Source: Aquitalea pelogenes (GTDB lineage: Bacteria > Pseudomonadota > Gammaproteobacteria > Burkholderiales > Chromobacteriaceae). Taken from it: 64,000 nucleotides of DNA. This document shows, piece after piece, positions 1 to 9,430 of this stretch. Within the stretch, counting starts at the first letter, position 1; the number at the start of each line of letters is the position of its first letter. A program made the position numbers and the translations under genes. The DNA is taken from NCBI RefSeq assembly GCF_001515305.1, contig NZ_LNQV01000023.1:1-64000 (forward strand). Direction: 5' to 3'. Below the pieces are notes generated by a model. That model saw only the letters and a program-made list of their open reading frames with translations, ran no database searches and was not told the origin of the DNA.

Positions 1-1
1 C

Positions 2-121
2 AACGTGGAAATCACCGTAGAACTGATCGCCCCGATCGCTATGGAAGAAGGTCTGCGTTTCGCGATCCGTGAAGGTGGCCGTACTGTTGGCGCCGGCGTT
101 GTTGCCAAGATCATCGCCTAA
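2..121 (+). CDS. tuf: Elongation factor Tu, C-terminal end (partial)
   Basis: The reading frame is open from the window edge to TAA at 119-121 and gives the last 39 residues of EF-Tu domain 3, including the typical stretch [21 protein letters not shown]-Tu delivers aminoacyl-tRNA to the ribosome as a GTPase. Its place just before rpsJ is the usual str/S10 junction in Betaproteobacteria. The start lies outside the window. Confidence 0.97.
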   Translation, partial: NVEITVELIAPIAMEEGLRFAIREGGRTVGAGVVAKIIA

Positions 122-135
122 TCGGAGCAGATAAC

Positions 136-447
136 ATGCAAAGCCAGAAAATCCGCATCCGCCTGAAGGCCTTCGATTACAACCTGATCGATCGTTCCGC
201 CCAGGAAATCGTTGAAACTGCCAAGCGTACCGGCGCTGTTGTTAAGGGCCCGGTTCCGCTGCCGACCAAAATCGAGCGTTTCAACGTTCTGCGTTCCCCG
301 CACGTGAACAAGACTTCCCGCGACCAGCTGGAAATCCGCACTCACCTGCGCCTGATGGACATCGTAGATCCGACCGACAAGACTGTTGATGCTCTGATGA
401 AGCTCGACCTGCCGGCCGGTGTGGATGTGGAAATCAAGCTGCAGTAA
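136..447 (+). CDS. rpsJ: 30S ribosomal protein S10
   Basis: The 103-residue product matches the usual length of S10 and contains the signature around [19 protein letters not shown] (residues about 55-73). S10 sits in the head of the small subunit and, as NusE, also serves in transcription antitermination. A ribosome binding site (GGAG, 124-127) lies 8 bases before the ATG. It is 14 bases from the tuf stop, so it is probably cotranscribed with tuf, and it is separated from rplC by a terminator and a promoter. Confidence 0.98.
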   Translation: MQSQKIRIRLKAFDYNLIDRSAQEIVETAKRTGAVVKGPVPLPTKIERFNVLRSPHVNKTSRDQLEIRTHLRLMDIVDPTDKTVDALMKLDLPAGVDVEIKLQ

Positions 448-480
448 TGACAGGAAATGCAGCGCTCGCAGGTTAAGTGC

Positions 481-510
481 TTGCGATTGCTGAAAATCTT
501 GTGATACATT
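481..510 (+). promoter_or_regulatory. Predicted sigma-70 promoter before rplC
   Basis: A -35 box TTGCGA (481-486) is followed after 18 bases by TACATT (505-510), with TG at 502-503 forming an extended -10. Transcription would start near 517, inside the left arm of the terminator hairpin at 512-537. This would drive rplC onward independently of tuf-rpsJ. It is predicted from sequence only. Confidence 0.55.
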
Positions 511-511
511 A

Positions 512-547
512 GCGGACTCGCAATTTTGCGAGTCCGCTTTTGTTTTT
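512..547 (+). terminator. Rho-independent terminator between rpsJ and rplC
   Basis: The arms 512-523 and 526-537 are perfectly complementary over 12 bp (about 10 can pair around a small loop) and are followed by TTTTGTTTTTT. It would end tuf-rpsJ transcription. The overlapping promoter at 481-510 starts inside the left arm, so RNAs from that promoter would lack a full stem. Confidence 0.85.
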
Positions 548-590
548 TATGCCGGTCAATCGTAATCGGCGCCTGCAAAAGGATATAAAC

Positions 591-1235
591 ATGAGTTTAG
601 GTCTTGTCGGTCGCAAAGTCGGCATGACCCGCATTTTTGCCGAAGATGGTGCATCCATCCCGGTAACTGTGCTGGACATGTCCGCTAACCGCGTCACGCA
701 AATCAAAACTGCCGAAGTTGACGGCTACTCTGCCGTTCAAGTTACTTTCGGTGCCCGTAAAGCTAGCCGCGTTAACAAGGCGGCAGCTGGTCACTTTGCC
801 AAGGCTGGCGTTGAAGCAGGTCTGGGTCTGAACGAATTCGTTCTGTCCGCAGAAGCTCTCTCCTCCCTGAAGCCGGGTGATGCACTGTCCGTTGAAATCT
901 TCACCGTAGGTCAACTGGTTGATGTAACCGGTACCTCCAAGGGTAAGGGTTTCTCCGGTGTGATCAAGCGTCACAACTTCTCTTCCAACCGCGCTTCGCA
1001 CGGTAACTCCCGCTCGCATAACACGCCGGGTTCTATCGGTCAGGCACAGGATCCGGGTCGTATTTTCCCGGGTAAGCGCATGGCTGGTCAGTACGGCAAC
1101 GTCAAGAGCACTGTTCAGTGCCTGGAAGTTGTTCGTGTTGACGCCGAGCGTCAGCTGCTTCTGGTTAAGGGTGCCGTTCCTGGTGCCAAGAACGGCGATG
1201 TTGTCGTTCGTCCTAGCGTGAAGGCAGGTGCGTGA
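591..1235 (+). CDS. rplC: 50S ribosomal protein L3
   Basis: The 214-residue protein carries the L3 core, including [20 protein letters not shown] and [20 protein letters not shown]. The Gln in GSIGQ corresponds to the residue methylated by PrmB in E. coli. L3 binds 23S rRNA early in assembly and reaches the peptidyl transferase centre. The ATG at 591 follows a purine-rich AAAAGGA site. An upstream TTG at 540 would add a non-homologous extension inside the terminator and was not used. Its stop overlaps the rplD start (TGATG). Confidence 0.98.
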   Translation: MSLGLVGRKVGMTRIFAEDGASIPVTVLDMSANRVTQIKTAEVDGYSAVQVTFGARKASRVNKAAAGHFAKAGVEAGLGLNEFVLSAEALSSLKPGDALSVEIFTVGQLVDVTGTSKGKGFSGVIKRHNFSSNRASHGNSRSHNTPGSIGQAQDPGRIFPGKRMAGQYGNVKSTVQCLEVVRVDAERQLLLVKGAVPGAKNGDVVVRPSVKAGA

Positions 1236-1855
1236 TGGAATTGAAAGTAATCAATAGCCAAGGTCAGGCTGCTGGCAGCCTGCAGGCATCCGAGACTCTG
1301 TTCGGTCGCGAATACAACGAAGCACTGGTTCACCAGGTTGTGACTGCATTCCTGGCGAATGCTCGCAGCGGTAACCGCGCTCAGCTGACTCGTGCCGAAG
1401 TAAACCACTCCACCAAGAAGCCGTTCAAGCAGAAGGGTACTGGTAACGCACGTGCCGGTATGACTTCCACTCCGAACCGTCGTGGTGGTGGTCGTGCTTT
1501 CCCGAACAGCCCGGACGAGAATTTCTCTCAGAAGGTTAACCGCAAGATGTTCCGCGCTGGCATGGCAGCTATCCTGTCCCAGCTGGTTCGCGACGAGCGT
1601 CTGATCGTGGTTGATTCGCTGTCGGTTGAATCGCCGAAAACCAAGGAATTCGTAGGTGTGGTTAAGTCCATGGGTCTGGAACAGGCTCTGTTCATTACCC
1701 GTGAACTGGACGAAAACCTCTATCTGTCTTCGCGCAATCTGCCGAACGTGCTGGTGATCGAAGCGCAACAAGCTGACCCGTACAGCCTGCTGCGTTTCAA
1801 GAAGATCGTCATCACCCGTGAGGCGGTGCAGCATCTGGAGGAGCAGTGGGCATGA
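1235..1855 (+). CDS. rplD: 50S ribosomal protein L4
   Basis: The product is 206 residues, close to the 201 of E. coli L4. It contains the internal rRNA-binding loop with [15 protein letters not shown] and the Gly/Arg-rich stretch after it, which reaches the exit tunnel. L4 often represses its own operon through the mRNA leader; whether it does so here cannot be read from the sequence. The start is the ATG overlapping the rplC stop; a GTG one codon upstream is also possible. Confidence 0.98.
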   Translation: MELKVINSQGQAAGSLQASETLFGREYNEALVHQVVTAFLANARSGNRAQLTRAEVNHSTKKPFKQKGTGNARAGMTSTPNRRGGGRAFPNSPDENFSQKVNRKMFRAGMAAILSQLVRDERLIVVDSLSVESPKTKEFVGVVKSMGLEQALFITRELDENLYLSSRNLPNVLVIEAQQADPYSLLRFKKIVITREAVQHLEEQWA

Positions 1856-2160
1856 ATCAAGAACGTCTGTTGCAAGTAATTCTGGCCCCGGTTGTTTCCG
1901 AAAAGAGCACCATGGTTGCTGAGAAGTATCAGCAAGTTGTTTTCCGTGTTGCTACCGATGCTACCAAGCCGGAGATCAAGGCTGCAGTTGAAATGCTGTT
2001 CAACGTAAAAGTTGAAGGCGTATCCACTGTTAACGTAAAGGGCAAAGTTAAGCGCTTTGGCCGTACCTTTGGCCGTCGTAAAGACTGGAAAAAGGCTTAC
2101 GTTAGCCTGGTTCAGGGTCAGGAAATCGATCTGACCGCCACCCCGGCCGCTGCGGAGTAA
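1852..2160 (+). CDS. rplW: 50S ribosomal protein L23
   Basis: A 102-residue protein of typical L23 length, starting [21 protein letters not shown]23 lies at the tunnel exit and is the docking site for trigger factor and SRP. Its ATG overlaps the rplD stop (ATGA), indicating translational coupling. An upstream GTG at 1846 is possible but would add only two residues. Confidence 0.97.
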   Translation: MNQERLLQVILAPVVSEKSTMVAEKYQQVVFRVATDATKPEIKAAVEMLFNVKVEGVSTVNVKGKVKRFGRTFGRRKDWKKAYVSLVQGQEIDLTATPAAAE

Positions 2161-2171
2161 GGAGATAGAGC

Positions 2172-3005
2172 ATGCCTATCGTTAAAGTAAAACCGACTTC
2201 CGCGGGTCGTCGTGCTGTTGTCAAGGTGGTTCACCCTGATCTGCACAAAGGCGCTCCGCACGCCGCTCTGGTAGAGAAAAAGTCTGCCACTGCCGGTCGT
2301 AACAACAATGGCCACATTACTACCCGTCATATGGGTGGTGGTCACAAGAAGCACTACCGTCTGATCGACTTCCGTCGCAACAAGGATGGCATTCCGGCAA
2401 AAGTGGAACGTATCGAATACGATCCGAACCGCACTGCCCACATCGCCCTGTTGTGCTACGCCGATGGCGAACGCCGCTACATCATCGCTCCGCGCGGTGT
2501 TAAGGCTGGTGCAGTTCTGCTGTCCGGTGCCGAGGCTCCGATCAAGGCTGGTAACGCTTTGCCGATCCGCAACATCCCGGTGGGTACTACCATCCACTGC
2601 GTAGAGCTGCAACCTGGCAAGGGTGCCCAAATGGTCCGTTCGGCTGGCGGTTCCGCCATGCTGCTGGCCCGTGAAGGTGTCTACGCTCAGCTGCGTCTGC
2701 GTTCCGGCGAAATTCGTCTGGTGCATGTTGACTGCCGCGCTACTGTTGGCGAAGTGAGCAACGAAGAGCATTCCCTGCGCAAGCTGGGTAAGGCTGGTGC
2801 TAGCCGCTGGCGTGGTATTCGTCCGACCGTTCGCGGTACTGCGATGAACCCGATTGATCACCCGCATGGTGGTGGTGAAGGCCGTACTGGTGAAGGCCGT
2901 GTGCCGGTTAGCCCATGGGGCACTCCGACTAAGGGCTTCCGTACCCGTCGCAACAAGCGTACCGACAACATGATCGTACGCCGCCGCTATTCTACTAAAG
3001 GGTAA
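2172..3005 (+). CDS. rplB: 50S ribosomal protein L2
   Basis: 277 residues, against 273 in E. coli. The C-terminal block [18 protein letters not shown] contains the conserved His near the peptidyl transferase centre, and [16 protein letters not shown] is the SH3-like barrel signature. L2 is needed for subunit association and peptide bond formation. It starts 11 bases after rplW with GGAGATAG as ribosome binding site. Confidence 0.98.
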   Translation: MPIVKVKPTSAGRRAVVKVVHPDLHKGAPHAALVEKKSATAGRNNNGHITTRHMGGGHKKHYRLIDFRRNKDGIPAKVERIEYDPNRTAHIALLCYADGERRYIIAPRGVKAGAVLLSGAEAPIKAGNALPIRNIPVGTTIHCVELQPGKGAQMVRSAGGSAMLLAREGVYAQLRLRSGEIRLVHVDCRATVGEVSNEEHSLRKLGKAGASRWRGIRPTVRGTAMNPIDHPHGGGEGRTGEGRVPVSPWGTPTKGFRTRRNKRTDNMIVRRRYSTKG

Positions 3006-3011
3006 TTGACA

Positions 3012-3290
3012 ATGGCACGTTCGCAGAAAAAAGGCCCGTTCGTTGATCTGCACCTTCTGAAGAAGGTCGACGCGGCGCGTGCAACCAATGACAAGCGTCC
3101 GATCAAGACCTGGTCGCGTCGTTCGACCGTCCTGCCGGACTTCATTGGTTTGACCATCGCGGTACACAACGGTCGCACCCATGTGCCTGTTTATGTTTCC
3201 GAAAACATGGTCGGTCATAAACTGGGCGAATTCTCGCTGACTCGTACCTTCAAAGGCCACGCGGCCGATAAGAAGGCGAAGAAGAGATAA
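3012..3290 (+). CDS. rpsS: 30S ribosomal protein S19
   Basis: 92 residues with the S19 sequences [12 protein letters not shown] and [21 protein letters not shown]19 binds 16S rRNA in the head with S13 and contacts the A-site tRNA side. The ATG at 3012 gives the conserved N terminus; a TTG at 3006 is two codons earlier and unlikely. Confidence 0.98.
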   Translation: MARSQKKGPFVDLHLLKKVDAARATNDKRPIKTWSRRSTVLPDFIGLTIAVHNGRTHVPVYVSENMVGHKLGEFSLTRTFKGHAADKKAKKR

Positions 3291-3299
3291 GGTGAAGCG

Positions 3300-3629
3300 A
3301 TGAGAGTATCTGCAAATCTGAAAAGCGTCCGCCTGTCGGCACAAAAGTGCCGCCTGGTGGCCGATCTGATCCGCGGTCAATCCGTTGGTCAGGCTCTGAA
3401 TATCCTGGCCTTCTCCCCGAAGAAGGGCGCGGTTATTGTGAAGAAAGTGCTGGAATCTGCCATCGCTAACGCCGAGCACAACGAAGGCGCTGACATCGAC
3501 ACCCTGCGTGTCACCAGCATCTTTGTTGACAAAGGCGCTAGTCTGAAGCGTTTCACTGCCCGTGCTAAGGGTCGTGGCAATCGCATCGAAAAGCAGACCT
3601 GCCACATCTCGTTGACCGTTGGCAATTAA
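3300..3629 (+). CDS. rplV: 50S ribosomal protein L22
   Basis: 109 residues, beginning [22 protein letters not shown]22 has a globular domain on the subunit surface and a beta-hairpin (around residues 80-100, with many Arg and Lys) that lines the exit tunnel near the macrolide site. GGTGAAG precedes the ATG. It lies between rpsS and rpsC as in other bacteria. Confidence 0.98.
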   Translation: MRVSANLKSVRLSAQKCRLVADLIRGQSVGQALNILAFSPKKGAVIVKKVLESAIANAEHNEGADIDTLRVTSIFVDKGASLKRFTARAKGRGNRIEKQTCHISLTVGN

Positions 3630-3639
3630 GGGGTAAGAA

Positions 3640-4341
3640 ATGGGTCAGAAGATTCATCCGACGGGATTCCGTCTTGCCGTTAACAAAAACTGGTCTTCCA
3701 AGTGGTTCGCCAACTCGAAGAATTTCCCGGAAATGCTCATGCAAGACCTGGAAGTTCGCGAATACCTGAAGAAGCGCCTGGGTCATGCGGCTGTTGGTCG
3801 TGTCACCATCGAGCGTCCGGCCAAGTCCGCACGCATTACCATTCACAGTGCCCGTCCGGGTGTTGTGATCGGTAAAAAGGGTGAGGACATCGAAGTTCTG
3901 AAGCGCGAATTGCAAGCTCGTCTGGGCGTGCCGGTTCACGTGAATATCGAAGAAGTTCGCAAGCCGGAACTGGACGCGCAAATCATTGCTGATGGCATCG
4001 CCTCCCAGCTGGAAAAGCGTGTAATGTTCCGCCGTGCCATGAAGCGATCCATGCAGAACGCCATGCGCATGGGCGCCCAGGGCATCAAGATCATGTCCTC
4101 CGGTCGTCTGAACGGCATCGATATCGCTCGTAGCGAATGGTATCGCGAAGGCCGTGTGCCGCTGCATACCCTGCGTGCCGATGTTGACTACGCTACCTCT
4201 GAAGCCAAGACCACCTACGGTATCATCGGCATCAAGGTATGGGTTTACAAAGGTGAGCTGAAGCCGGGTCAAGTAGCACCGGCTCCGGTTGCGACCGAGA
4301 AGAAAACGAGAAAGGGCCCGCGCAATGCTGCAGCCAACTAG
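3640..4341 (+). CDS. rpsC: 30S ribosomal protein S3
   Basis: 233 residues, as in E. coli. The type-2 KH domain carries [18 protein letters not shown] (about residues 72-90). S3 forms part of the mRNA entry channel. The last 17 bases overlap rplP, so the end of S3 and the start of L16 are translated in two frames; the C terminus is Lys/Arg-rich ([11 protein letters not shown]). Confidence 0.98.
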   Translation: MGQKIHPTGFRLAVNKNWSSKWFANSKNFPEMLMQDLEVREYLKKRLGHAAVGRVTIERPAKSARITIHSARPGVVIGKKGEDIEVLKRELQARLGVPVHVNIEEVRKPELDAQIIADGIASQLEKRVMFRRAMKRSMQNAMRMGAQGIKIMSSGRLNGIDIARSEWYREGRVPLHTLRADVDYATSEAKTTYGIIGIKVWVYKGELKPGQVAPAPVATEKKTRKGPRNAAAN

Positions 4342-4741
4342 ACTCAAGTACCGTAAACAGCATAAAGGCCGCAACACTGGTATCGCTACCCGTGGCAACA
4401 AGGTGAGCTTTGGTGATTTCGGTTTGAAGGCTGTTGGTCGCGGTCGTCTGACCGCGCGTCAGATCGAAGCGGCCCGTCGTGCCATGACCCGTCACATCAA
4501 GCGTGGCGGTCGTATCTGGATCCGTATTTTCCCGGACAAGCCGATCACTTCCAAGCCTGCTGAAGTGCGTATGGGTGGGGGTAAGGGTTCTCCGGAATAC
4601 TACGTGGCCGAAATCCAGCCTGGCAAGATGCTGTACGAAATGGACGGTGTTAACGAGGAACTCGCTCGTGAAGCTTTCCGTCTGGCCGCAGCCAAGTTGC
4701 CGATCGCCACTGTGTTTGTAACTAGACAGGTAGGTCAGTAA
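4325..4741 (+). CDS. rplP: 50S ribosomal protein L16
   Basis: 138 residues starting [17 protein letters not shown], the standard L16 N terminus. It contains [21 protein letters not shown] and [17 protein letters not shown]16 organises the A-site region of the large subunit. An ATG further upstream at 4289 would extend into rpsC and was rejected. The stop shares one base with the rpmC start (TAATG). Confidence 0.98.
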   Translation: MLQPTRLKYRKQHKGRNTGIATRGNKVSFGDFGLKAVGRGRLTARQIEAARRAMTRHIKRGGRIWIRIFPDKPITSKPAEVRMGGGKGSPEYYVAEIQPGKMLYEMDGVNEELAREAFRLAAAKLPIATVFVTRQVGQ

Positions 4742-4929
4742 TGAAAGCGTCCGAACTGAAAGCCAAAACTGTTGACGAGCTGAAAGCGGAACTGCTGAGC
4801 CTCCTGAAGGCCCAGTTTGCCCTGCGTATGCAGCACGCTACTCAGCAACTCGCCAAGACCTCTGAACTGAAGAAAGTGCGTCGCGACATCGCTCGTGTTC
4901 GCACCGTTCTGAAAGAAAAGGCAGTTTAA
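4741..4929 (+). CDS. rpmC: 50S ribosomal protein L29
   Basis: A 62-residue helical-hairpin protein, [20 protein letters not shown], with the conserved block [14 protein letters not shown] at residues 43-56. L29 sits beside L23 at the tunnel exit. It is coupled to rplP through overlapping stop and start codons and lies 1 base before rpsQ. Confidence 0.97.
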   Translation: MKASELKAKTVDELKAELLSLLKAQFALRMQHATQQLAKTSELKKVRRDIARVRTVLKEKAV

Positions 4930-4930
4930 G

Positions 4931-5194
4931 ATGAGCGAAACCAAAGTGGTACGTACGCTGACCGGTACCGTTGTCAGCGACAAGATGGATAAGACTGTAA
5001 CCGTTCTGGTCGAGCGCAAGGTTAAGCACCCGATCTACGGCAAGATTATCCGTCGTTCTAAGAAGTTCCACGCACACGACGAGAACAACGAGTTCAAGGC
5101 CGGCGACATCGTAGTAATCAGCGAGTCCCGTCCTCTCTCGAAGACCAAATCGTGGGTGGTGACTGCCCTGGTCGAGAAATCTCGCCAGGTATAA
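4931..5194 (+). CDS. rpsQ: 30S ribosomal protein S17
   Basis: 87 residues with the OB-fold sequence [20 protein letters not shown] and the signature [19 protein letters not shown]17 is a primary 16S rRNA binding protein. It is the last gene of the S10 operon proper; a new promoter follows 3 bases after its stop. Confidence 0.97.
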   Translation: MSETKVVRTLTGTVVSDKMDKTVTVLVERKVKHPIYGKIIRRSKKFHAHDENNEFKAGDIVVISESRPLSKTKSWVVTALVEKSRQV

Positions 5195-5197
5195 GAC

Positions 5198-5226
5198 TTG
5201 CAAGGGACGAAAGTCCCTTGTATAAT
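5198..5226 (+). promoter_or_regulatory. Sigma-70 promoter of the rplN (spc) operon with a dyad in its spacer
   Basis: TTGCAA (5198-5203), a 17-base spacer and a perfect TATAAT (5221-5226) form a strong promoter; transcription would begin near 5233. The spacer and the end of the -35 make a perfect 8-bp inverted repeat, CAAGGGAC-GAAA-GTCCCTTG (5201-5220). As RNA from the upstream operon it forms a stem with a GAAA tetraloop; as DNA it could be an operator. Confidence 0.8.
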
Positions 5227-5292
5227 GGCCATCTTCTTATCCGTGTCGGATAGGAATTCCGCCCTTACGGGGTCCAAAACTGGCCGTTTGAT

Positions 5293-5325
5293 ACGCCACA
5301 GCTTGATCTGTGGCGTTTCGTCTGT
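5293..5325 (+). promoter_or_regulatory. Leader hairpin of the spc operon, attenuator-like
   Basis: ACGCCACAG (5293-5301) pairs perfectly with CTGTGGCGT (5308-5316) over 9 bp, followed by TTCGTCTGTTT. It lies about 60 nt into a leader of roughly 167 nt between the promoter at 5198-5226 and rplN. It could be a weak terminator or a target for a ribosomal protein repressor; neither is shown. The rest of the leader has no gene. Confidence 0.5.
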
Positions 5326-5399
5326 TTGGTCTTGCTCTTATGCGAGAAACCGGCAGGTGAAAGTGACGGATAAAGTTGGATTAGAAAGGTAATCATCAA

Positions 5400-5768
5400 A
5401 TGATCCAAATGCAGACCATGCTTGAGGTCGCTGACAATACTGGTGCGCGTCACGTTATGTGCATCAAGGTATTGGGCGGTTCCAAGCGTCGCTATGCAAG
5501 CGTTGGCGACATCATCAAGGTGAGCATCAAGGATGCTGCTCCGCGCGGTCGCGTCAAAAAAGGCGACGTGTACAACGCAGTAGTAGTACGCACCGCCAAA
5601 GGCGTGCGTCGTCCGGACGGCTCGTTGATCAAGTTTGATAGCAATGCTGCCGTTCTGCTCAACAACAAGCTTGAGCCGATTGGCACTCGTATCTTCGGAC
5701 CCGTGACGCGTGAACTGCGTACCGAGCGTTTCATGAAGATCGTGTCGCTTGCTCCTGAAGTGCTGTAA
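5400..5768 (+). CDS. rplN: 50S ribosomal protein L14
   Basis: 122 residues, as in E. coli, beginning [21 protein letters not shown]14 forms bridge B8 to the small subunit and is the site where RsfS blocks subunit joining. It is the first gene of the spc operon, downstream of its own promoter and leader. The ribosome binding site is AGAAAGG. Confidence 0.98.
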   Translation: MIQMQTMLEVADNTGARHVMCIKVLGGSKRRYASVGDIIKVSIKDAAPRGRVKKGDVYNAVVVRTAKGVRRPDGSLIKFDSNAAVLLNNKLEPIGTRIFGPVTRELRTERFMKIVSLAPEVL

Positions 5769-5777
5769 GGAGGTCGC

Positions 5778-6092
5778 ATGCGCAAAATTCGTAAAGGTGA
5801 TGAAGTCGTAGTAATCACCGGTAAAGACAAGGGTAAACGCGGCACCGTTCTGCGCGTCCTGGATGAAAAACTGGTTGTTGAAGGCGTGAATGTTGCCAAG
5901 AAACACCAGAAGCCGAATCCGGTGCGTGGCGTTGCTGGTGGTATCGTTGAAAAGGTTATGCCTGTTGACGCTTCCAACGTTGCTATTTTCAACCCGGCTA
6001 GCCAGAAGGCTGACCGCGTAGGCTTCAAGACTCTTGAAGACGGCCGCAAGGTACGCGTGTTCAAGTCCAGTGGCGAAGTTATCGGCGCGTAA
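5778..6092 (+). CDS. rplX: 50S ribosomal protein L24
   Basis: 104 residues with the KOW motif [19 protein letters not shown] at residues 7-25. L24 starts large-subunit assembly by binding the 5' end of 23S rRNA. AAGGAGG just before the ATG is a near-perfect ribosome binding site. Confidence 0.98.
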   Translation: MRKIRKGDEVVVITGKDKGKRGTVLRVLDEKLVVEGVNVAKKHQKPNPVRGVAGGIVEKVMPVDASNVAIFNPASQKADRVGFKTLEDGRKVRVFKSSGEVIGA

Positions 6093-6104
6093 GGAAAAGC
6101 AAAC

Positions 6105-6644
6105 ATGGCACGTTTCTACGATTTCTACAAAGACAGCGTAGTGCCGGAACTGATGAAACAGTTCGGCTACAAGTCGATCATGGAAGTTCCGCGCATCGAG
6201 AAGATCACCGTCAACATGGGTGTTGGTGAAGCTGTTGCCGATAAAAAGGTAATGGAATTCGCCGTGGGCGACATGGAAAAGATTGCTGGCCAGAAGCCGG
6301 TAGTTACCACCGCTCGCAAATCCATCGCCGGCTTCAAGATTCGTGATGACTATCCGGTTGGTTGCAAGGTTACCCTGCGCCGTGAACGCATGTACGAATT
6401 CCTGGACCGTCTGGTAACCATCGCGTTGCCGCGTGTTCGTGACTTCCGTGGTGTTTCCGCCAAGTCTTTTGACGGCCGCGGCAACTACAACATGGGTGTC
6501 AAGGAACAGATCATCTTCCCGGAAATCGAGTACGACAAGATCGATGCTCTGCGTGGTATGAACATTACTGTTACCACTACGGCGAAGACTGACGAAGAGG
6601 CCCGCGCTCTGCTGGCTGCGTTCAAGTTCCCGTTCAAGGGTTAA
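6105..6644 (+). CDS. rplE: 50S ribosomal protein L5
   Basis: 179 residues, as in E. coli. It has the L5 signature [15 protein letters not shown] (around residue 29-43) and a C-terminal part with [20 protein letters not shown]5 is part of the 5S rRNA particle with L18 and L25 and contacts the P-site tRNA. In E. coli the S8 repressor acts near this gene. Confidence 0.98.
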   Translation: MARFYDFYKDSVVPELMKQFGYKSIMEVPRIEKITVNMGVGEAVADKKVMEFAVGDMEKIAGQKPVVTTARKSIAGFKIRDDYPVGCKVTLRRERMYEFLDRLVTIALPRVRDFRGVSAKSFDGRGNYNMGVKEQIIFPEIEYDKIDALRGMNITVTTTAKTDEEARALLAAFKFPFKG

Positions 6645-6648
6645 GCAC

Positions 6649-6954
6649 ATGGCAAAACTTGCACTGATCAAGCGTGAAGAGAAGCGCGTTAAGGTGGCTG
6701 AAAAATTTGCCGCTAAGCGCGAAGCCCTCATCGCTACCATCAACAATCAAAGCCTCTCGGAAGAAGAACGCTTCGCCGCTCGCCTGCAACTGCAGCAGCT
6801 GCCGCGCAATGCTTCCCCGGTACGCCAGCGTCGTCGCTGCGCCATTACCGGTCGTCCGCGTGGCGTGTTCCGTAAATTCGGTCTGGGTCGTAACAAACTC
6901 CGTGAAATCGCCATGAAGGGCGAAATTCCGGGTGTTGTTAAGGCCAGCTGGTAA
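6649..6954 (+). CDS. rpsN: 30S ribosomal protein S14, zinc-free form
   Basis: 101 residues, the long form. The C-terminal block [20 protein letters not shown] has only one cysteine, so the CxxC zinc ribbon of the short form is absent. S14 binds in the head of the small subunit. It starts 4 bases after the rplE stop and uses AAGGG at the end of rplE as ribosome binding site. Confidence 0.98.
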   Translation: MAKLALIKREEKRVKVAEKFAAKREALIATINNQSLSEEERFAARLQLQQLPRNASPVRQRRRCAITGRPRGVFRKFGLGRNKLREIAMKGEIPGVVKASW

Positions 6955-6968
6955 TAGGAGAACCATAA

Positions 6969-7364
6969 ATGAGCATGCACGATCCTATTTCCGATATGTT
7001 GACCCGCATCCGTAACGGCCAAATGGCTTCCAAGGTGGCTGTTGCTATGCCGTCTTCCAAGCTGAAAGTTGCGCTGGCACAGGTGCTGAAAGAAGAAGGC
7101 TACATCGAAGACTTCGCCGTTGCCGGCGAAGCCAAGAAGCCTGTTCTTGATATCCAGCTCAAGTACTACGCTGGCCGTCCGGTGATCGAGCGCATTGACC
7201 GCGTTTCCCGTCCTGGCCTGCGCGTGTACAAGGGCTCCACCGAAATCCCGAAGGTAATGAATGGTCTGGGCGTAGCTATCCTGTCTACTTCCAAGGGCAT
7301 CATGACCGATCGCAAAGCACGCGCTGCCGGTATCGGCGGTGAGCTGCTGTGCGTAGTGGCATAA
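6969..7364 (+). CDS. rpsH: 30S ribosomal protein S8
   Basis: 131 residues beginning [18 protein letters not shown], and ending with [23 protein letters not shown], the S8 C-terminal signature. S8 binds the central domain of 16S rRNA and represses the spc operon in E. coli. TAGGAG precedes the ATG. A second ATG two codons later is possible. Confidence 0.98.
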   Translation: MSMHDPISDMLTRIRNGQMASKVAVAMPSSKLKVALAQVLKEEGYIEDFAVAGEAKKPVLDIQLKYYAGRPVIERIDRVSRPGLRVYKGSTEIPKVMNGLGVAILSTSKGIMTDRKARAAGIGGELLCVVA

Positions 7365-7373
7365 GGGGGTCAA

Positions 7374-7907
7374 ATGTCTCGCGTAGCTAAGAATCCCGTA
7401 GCCATTCCGGCTGGCGTCGAAGTTAAATTCGGTGCTGCAGAAGTGACCGTAAAGGGTGCCCTGGGCTCCCTGAGCGCCGCTCTGTGCAATGACGTTGAAA
7501 TCAAGTTCGACAACAACGAACTGACTTTCGCGGCTAAAAACGACAGCAAGTTCGCACGTGCCATGTCCGGTACCCTGCGCGCCCTGCTGAACAATATGGT
7601 GATTGGTGTATCCAAGGGCTTCGAGAAGAAGCTGCAGCTGGTTGGCGTGGGTTACCGTGCCCAGGCTCAAGGCGACACCCTGAACCTGTCTCTGGGTTTC
7701 TCCCATCCGGTAGCTCACCAGATGCCTGCTGGCATCAAGGCTGAGACTCCGACTCAGACCGAGATCCTGATCAAGGGTGCTGACAAGCAACTCGTTGGCC
7801 AGATCGCTGCCGAAATCCGCGCTTATCGTTCCCCGGAACCCTACAAGGGCAAGGGCGTTCGTTACGCTGATGAGGTTGTGGTTCTGAAAGAAACCAAGAA
7901 GAAGTAA
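7374..7907 (+). CDS. rplF: 50S ribosomal protein L6
   Basis: 177 residues, matching E. coli L6. Two tandem homologous domains are visible; the C-terminal signature [14 protein letters not shown] lies near residues 156-169. L6 sits at the base of the L7/L12 stalk near the sarcin-ricin loop. GGGGGTC precedes the ATG. Confidence 0.98.
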   Translation: MSRVAKNPVAIPAGVEVKFGAAEVTVKGALGSLSAALCNDVEIKFDNNELTFAAKNDSKFARAMSGTLRALLNNMVIGVSKGFEKKLQLVGVGYRAQAQGDTLNLSLGFSHPVAHQMPAGIKAETPTQTEILIKGADKQLVGQIAAEIRAYRSPEPYKGKGVRYADEVVVLKETKKK

Positions 7908-7920
7908 CTGAGGCACTGAC

Positions 7921-8274
7921 ATGGACAAGAAACAAGCTCGACTCCGCCGTGCACGTAAAACCCGTGCTCGGATTGCGGAGCTCAAGATGGTGCGTCTCAC
8001 TGTTTACCGCACCAACAGCCACATTTATGCCCAGATCATTGATGAAACTGGCAGCAAGGTACTGGCAAGCGCTTCCACTCTGGAAGCCGAAGTACGCGCT
8101 GACGTTTCCAATGGTGGCAATGTGGCCGCTGCAGCCGTAGTCGGTAAGCGCATCGCTGAAAAAGCCAAGGCAGCCGGTATTTCGACCGTGGCATTTGACC
8201 GTTCCGGTTTCAAATACCACGGCCGTATGAAGGCTGTGGCAGACGCAGCCCGTGAACACGGTCTCGTATTCTAA
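7921..8274 (+). CDS. rplR: 50S ribosomal protein L18
   Basis: 117 residues. It has a basic N terminus ([19 protein letters not shown]) and the C-terminal [24 protein letters not shown] typical of L18. It binds 5S rRNA together with L5. It is 13 bases from rplF with GAGGCAC as ribosome binding site. Confidence 0.98.
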   Translation: MDKKQARLRRARKTRARIAELKMVRLTVYRTNSHIYAQIIDETGSKVLASASTLEAEVRADVSNGGNVAAAAVVGKRIAEKAKAAGISTVAFDRSGFKYHGRMKAVADAAREHGLVF

Positions 8275-8287
8275 TTCGGAGTGAAGA

Positions 8288-8806
8288 ATGGCTAAGCACG
8301 AAATGGAAGATCGTGGCGACGGTCTGGTCGAGAAGATGATCAGCGTCAACCGCGTCACCAAAGTGGTTAAGGGCGGCCGTATCATGGCTTTCTCCGCCTT
8401 GACCGTCGTTGGTGATGGCGATGGCGGCATCGGTATGGGCAAGGGTCGTTCCAAGGAAGTTCCTGTTGCCGTACAGAAGGCAATGGAACAAGCCCGCCGC
8501 AATCTGGTAAAGATCCCGCTGCGTAATGGTACGCTGCATCACACCGTAACCGGCAAGCATGGTGCTACCACCGTGTTCATCCAGCCGGCCAAGGAAGGTA
8601 CTGGCGTTAAGGCCGGTGGCCCGATGCGCGCAATCTTCGACGCAATGGGTGTTCACAATGTTTCGGCCAAGATTCATGGTTCCACCAACCCGTACAACGT
8701 GGTTCGTGCAACTCTGGACGGCCTGAACAAGATTAACACCGCTTCTCAGGTTGCCGCCAAGCGTGGTCTGACCGTAGAAGAGATCCTGGGGGTTGATCAT
8801 GAGTAA
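8288..8806 (+). CDS. rpsE: 30S ribosomal protein S5
   Basis: 172 residues, against 167 in E. coli. The double-stranded RNA-binding region around [19 protein letters not shown] (residues 20-38) and [19 protein letters not shown] are intact. S5 helps form the mRNA entry tunnel and decoding fidelity region. Its 3' end overlaps rpmD by 8 bases. Confidence 0.98.
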   Translation: MAKHEMEDRGDGLVEKMISVNRVTKVVKGGRIMAFSALTVVGDGDGGIGMGKGRSKEVPVAVQKAMEQARRNLVKIPLRNGTLHHTVTGKHGATTVFIQPAKEGTGVKAGGPMRAIFDAMGVHNVSAKIHGSTNPYNVVRATLDGLNKINTASQVAAKRGLTVEEILGVDHE

Positions 8807-8984
8807 CACCAACACTGTTAAGGTAACTCTGGTAAAGAGCCTGATCGGTCGTCTGGAATCCCACAAGGCTTGCGCCCGTGGCCTGGGTCTGAAAAAGATC
8901 CGCCAGACTGTGGAAGTGCTCGATACCCCTGAAAACCGTGGCATGATCAACAAGATCAGCTACCTGTTGAAATTCGAGGGCTAA
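8799..8984 (+). CDS. rpmD: 50S ribosomal protein L30
   Basis: 61 residues, with the L30 signature starting [21 protein letters not shown]. The ATG at 8799 lies within the last codons of rpsE, so translation is likely coupled. An earlier ATG at 8793 would add only two residues. GGGGGTTG upstream serves as ribosome binding site. Confidence 0.97.
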   Translation: MSNTNTVKVTLVKSLIGRLESHKACARGLGLKKIRQTVEVLDTPENRGMINKISYLLKFEG

Positions 8985-8987
8985 GAG

Positions 8988-9419
8988 ATGCTGCTGAACA
9001 CCATTCAACCCGGTGCCGGCGCCAAGCATGCCAAGCGTCGTGTAGGTCGCGGCATTGGTAGCGGCCTGGGCAAGACTTCCGGTCGTGGCCACAAGGGTCA
9101 AAAGAGCCGTGCAGGTGGTTTCCACAAGGTTGGTTTTGAAGGCGGTCAAATGCCGCTGCAACGTCGCTTGCCGAAACGTGGCTTCAAGTCGCTGACCGCA
9201 CGCTTCAATGCAGAAGTACGCCTGTCCGAACTGAACCTGCTGCCGGTTGACGAAATCGATCTGTTGGCACTGAAGCAAGCTGGTCTGGTTGACGCTCAGG
9301 CTCTGGTAGCCAAGGTTGTCCTGTCCGGCAAGATCGAACGTGCCGTTAAGCTGCGTGGCATTGCTGCGACTGCTGGCGCTCGCGCTGCTATCGAAGCTGC
9401 CGGCGGCAGTATTGAATAA
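8988..9419 (+). CDS. rplO: 50S ribosomal protein L15
   Basis: 143 residues with the glycine- and arginine-rich N terminus ([20 protein letters not shown]) that penetrates the ribosome core, and a globular C-terminal half. L15 is a late-assembly protein of the large subunit. It lies 3 bases after rpmD. Confidence 0.98.
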   Translation: MLLNTIQPGAGAKHAKRRVGRGIGSGLGKTSGRGHKGQKSRAGGFHKVGFEGGQMPLQRRLPKRGFKSLTARFNAEVRLSELNLLPVDEIDLLALKQAGLVDAQALVAKVVLSGKIERAVKLRGIAATAGARAAIEAAGGSIE

Positions 9420-9430
9420 GGCGCACTTAC

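Noticed and set aside
2118-8000. Long open frames on the minus strand opposite the ribosomal genes (up to about 495 codons)
   Set aside because: They mirror strongly biased codon use of the ribosomal genes, lack ribosome binding sites and give low-complexity, non-family proteins.
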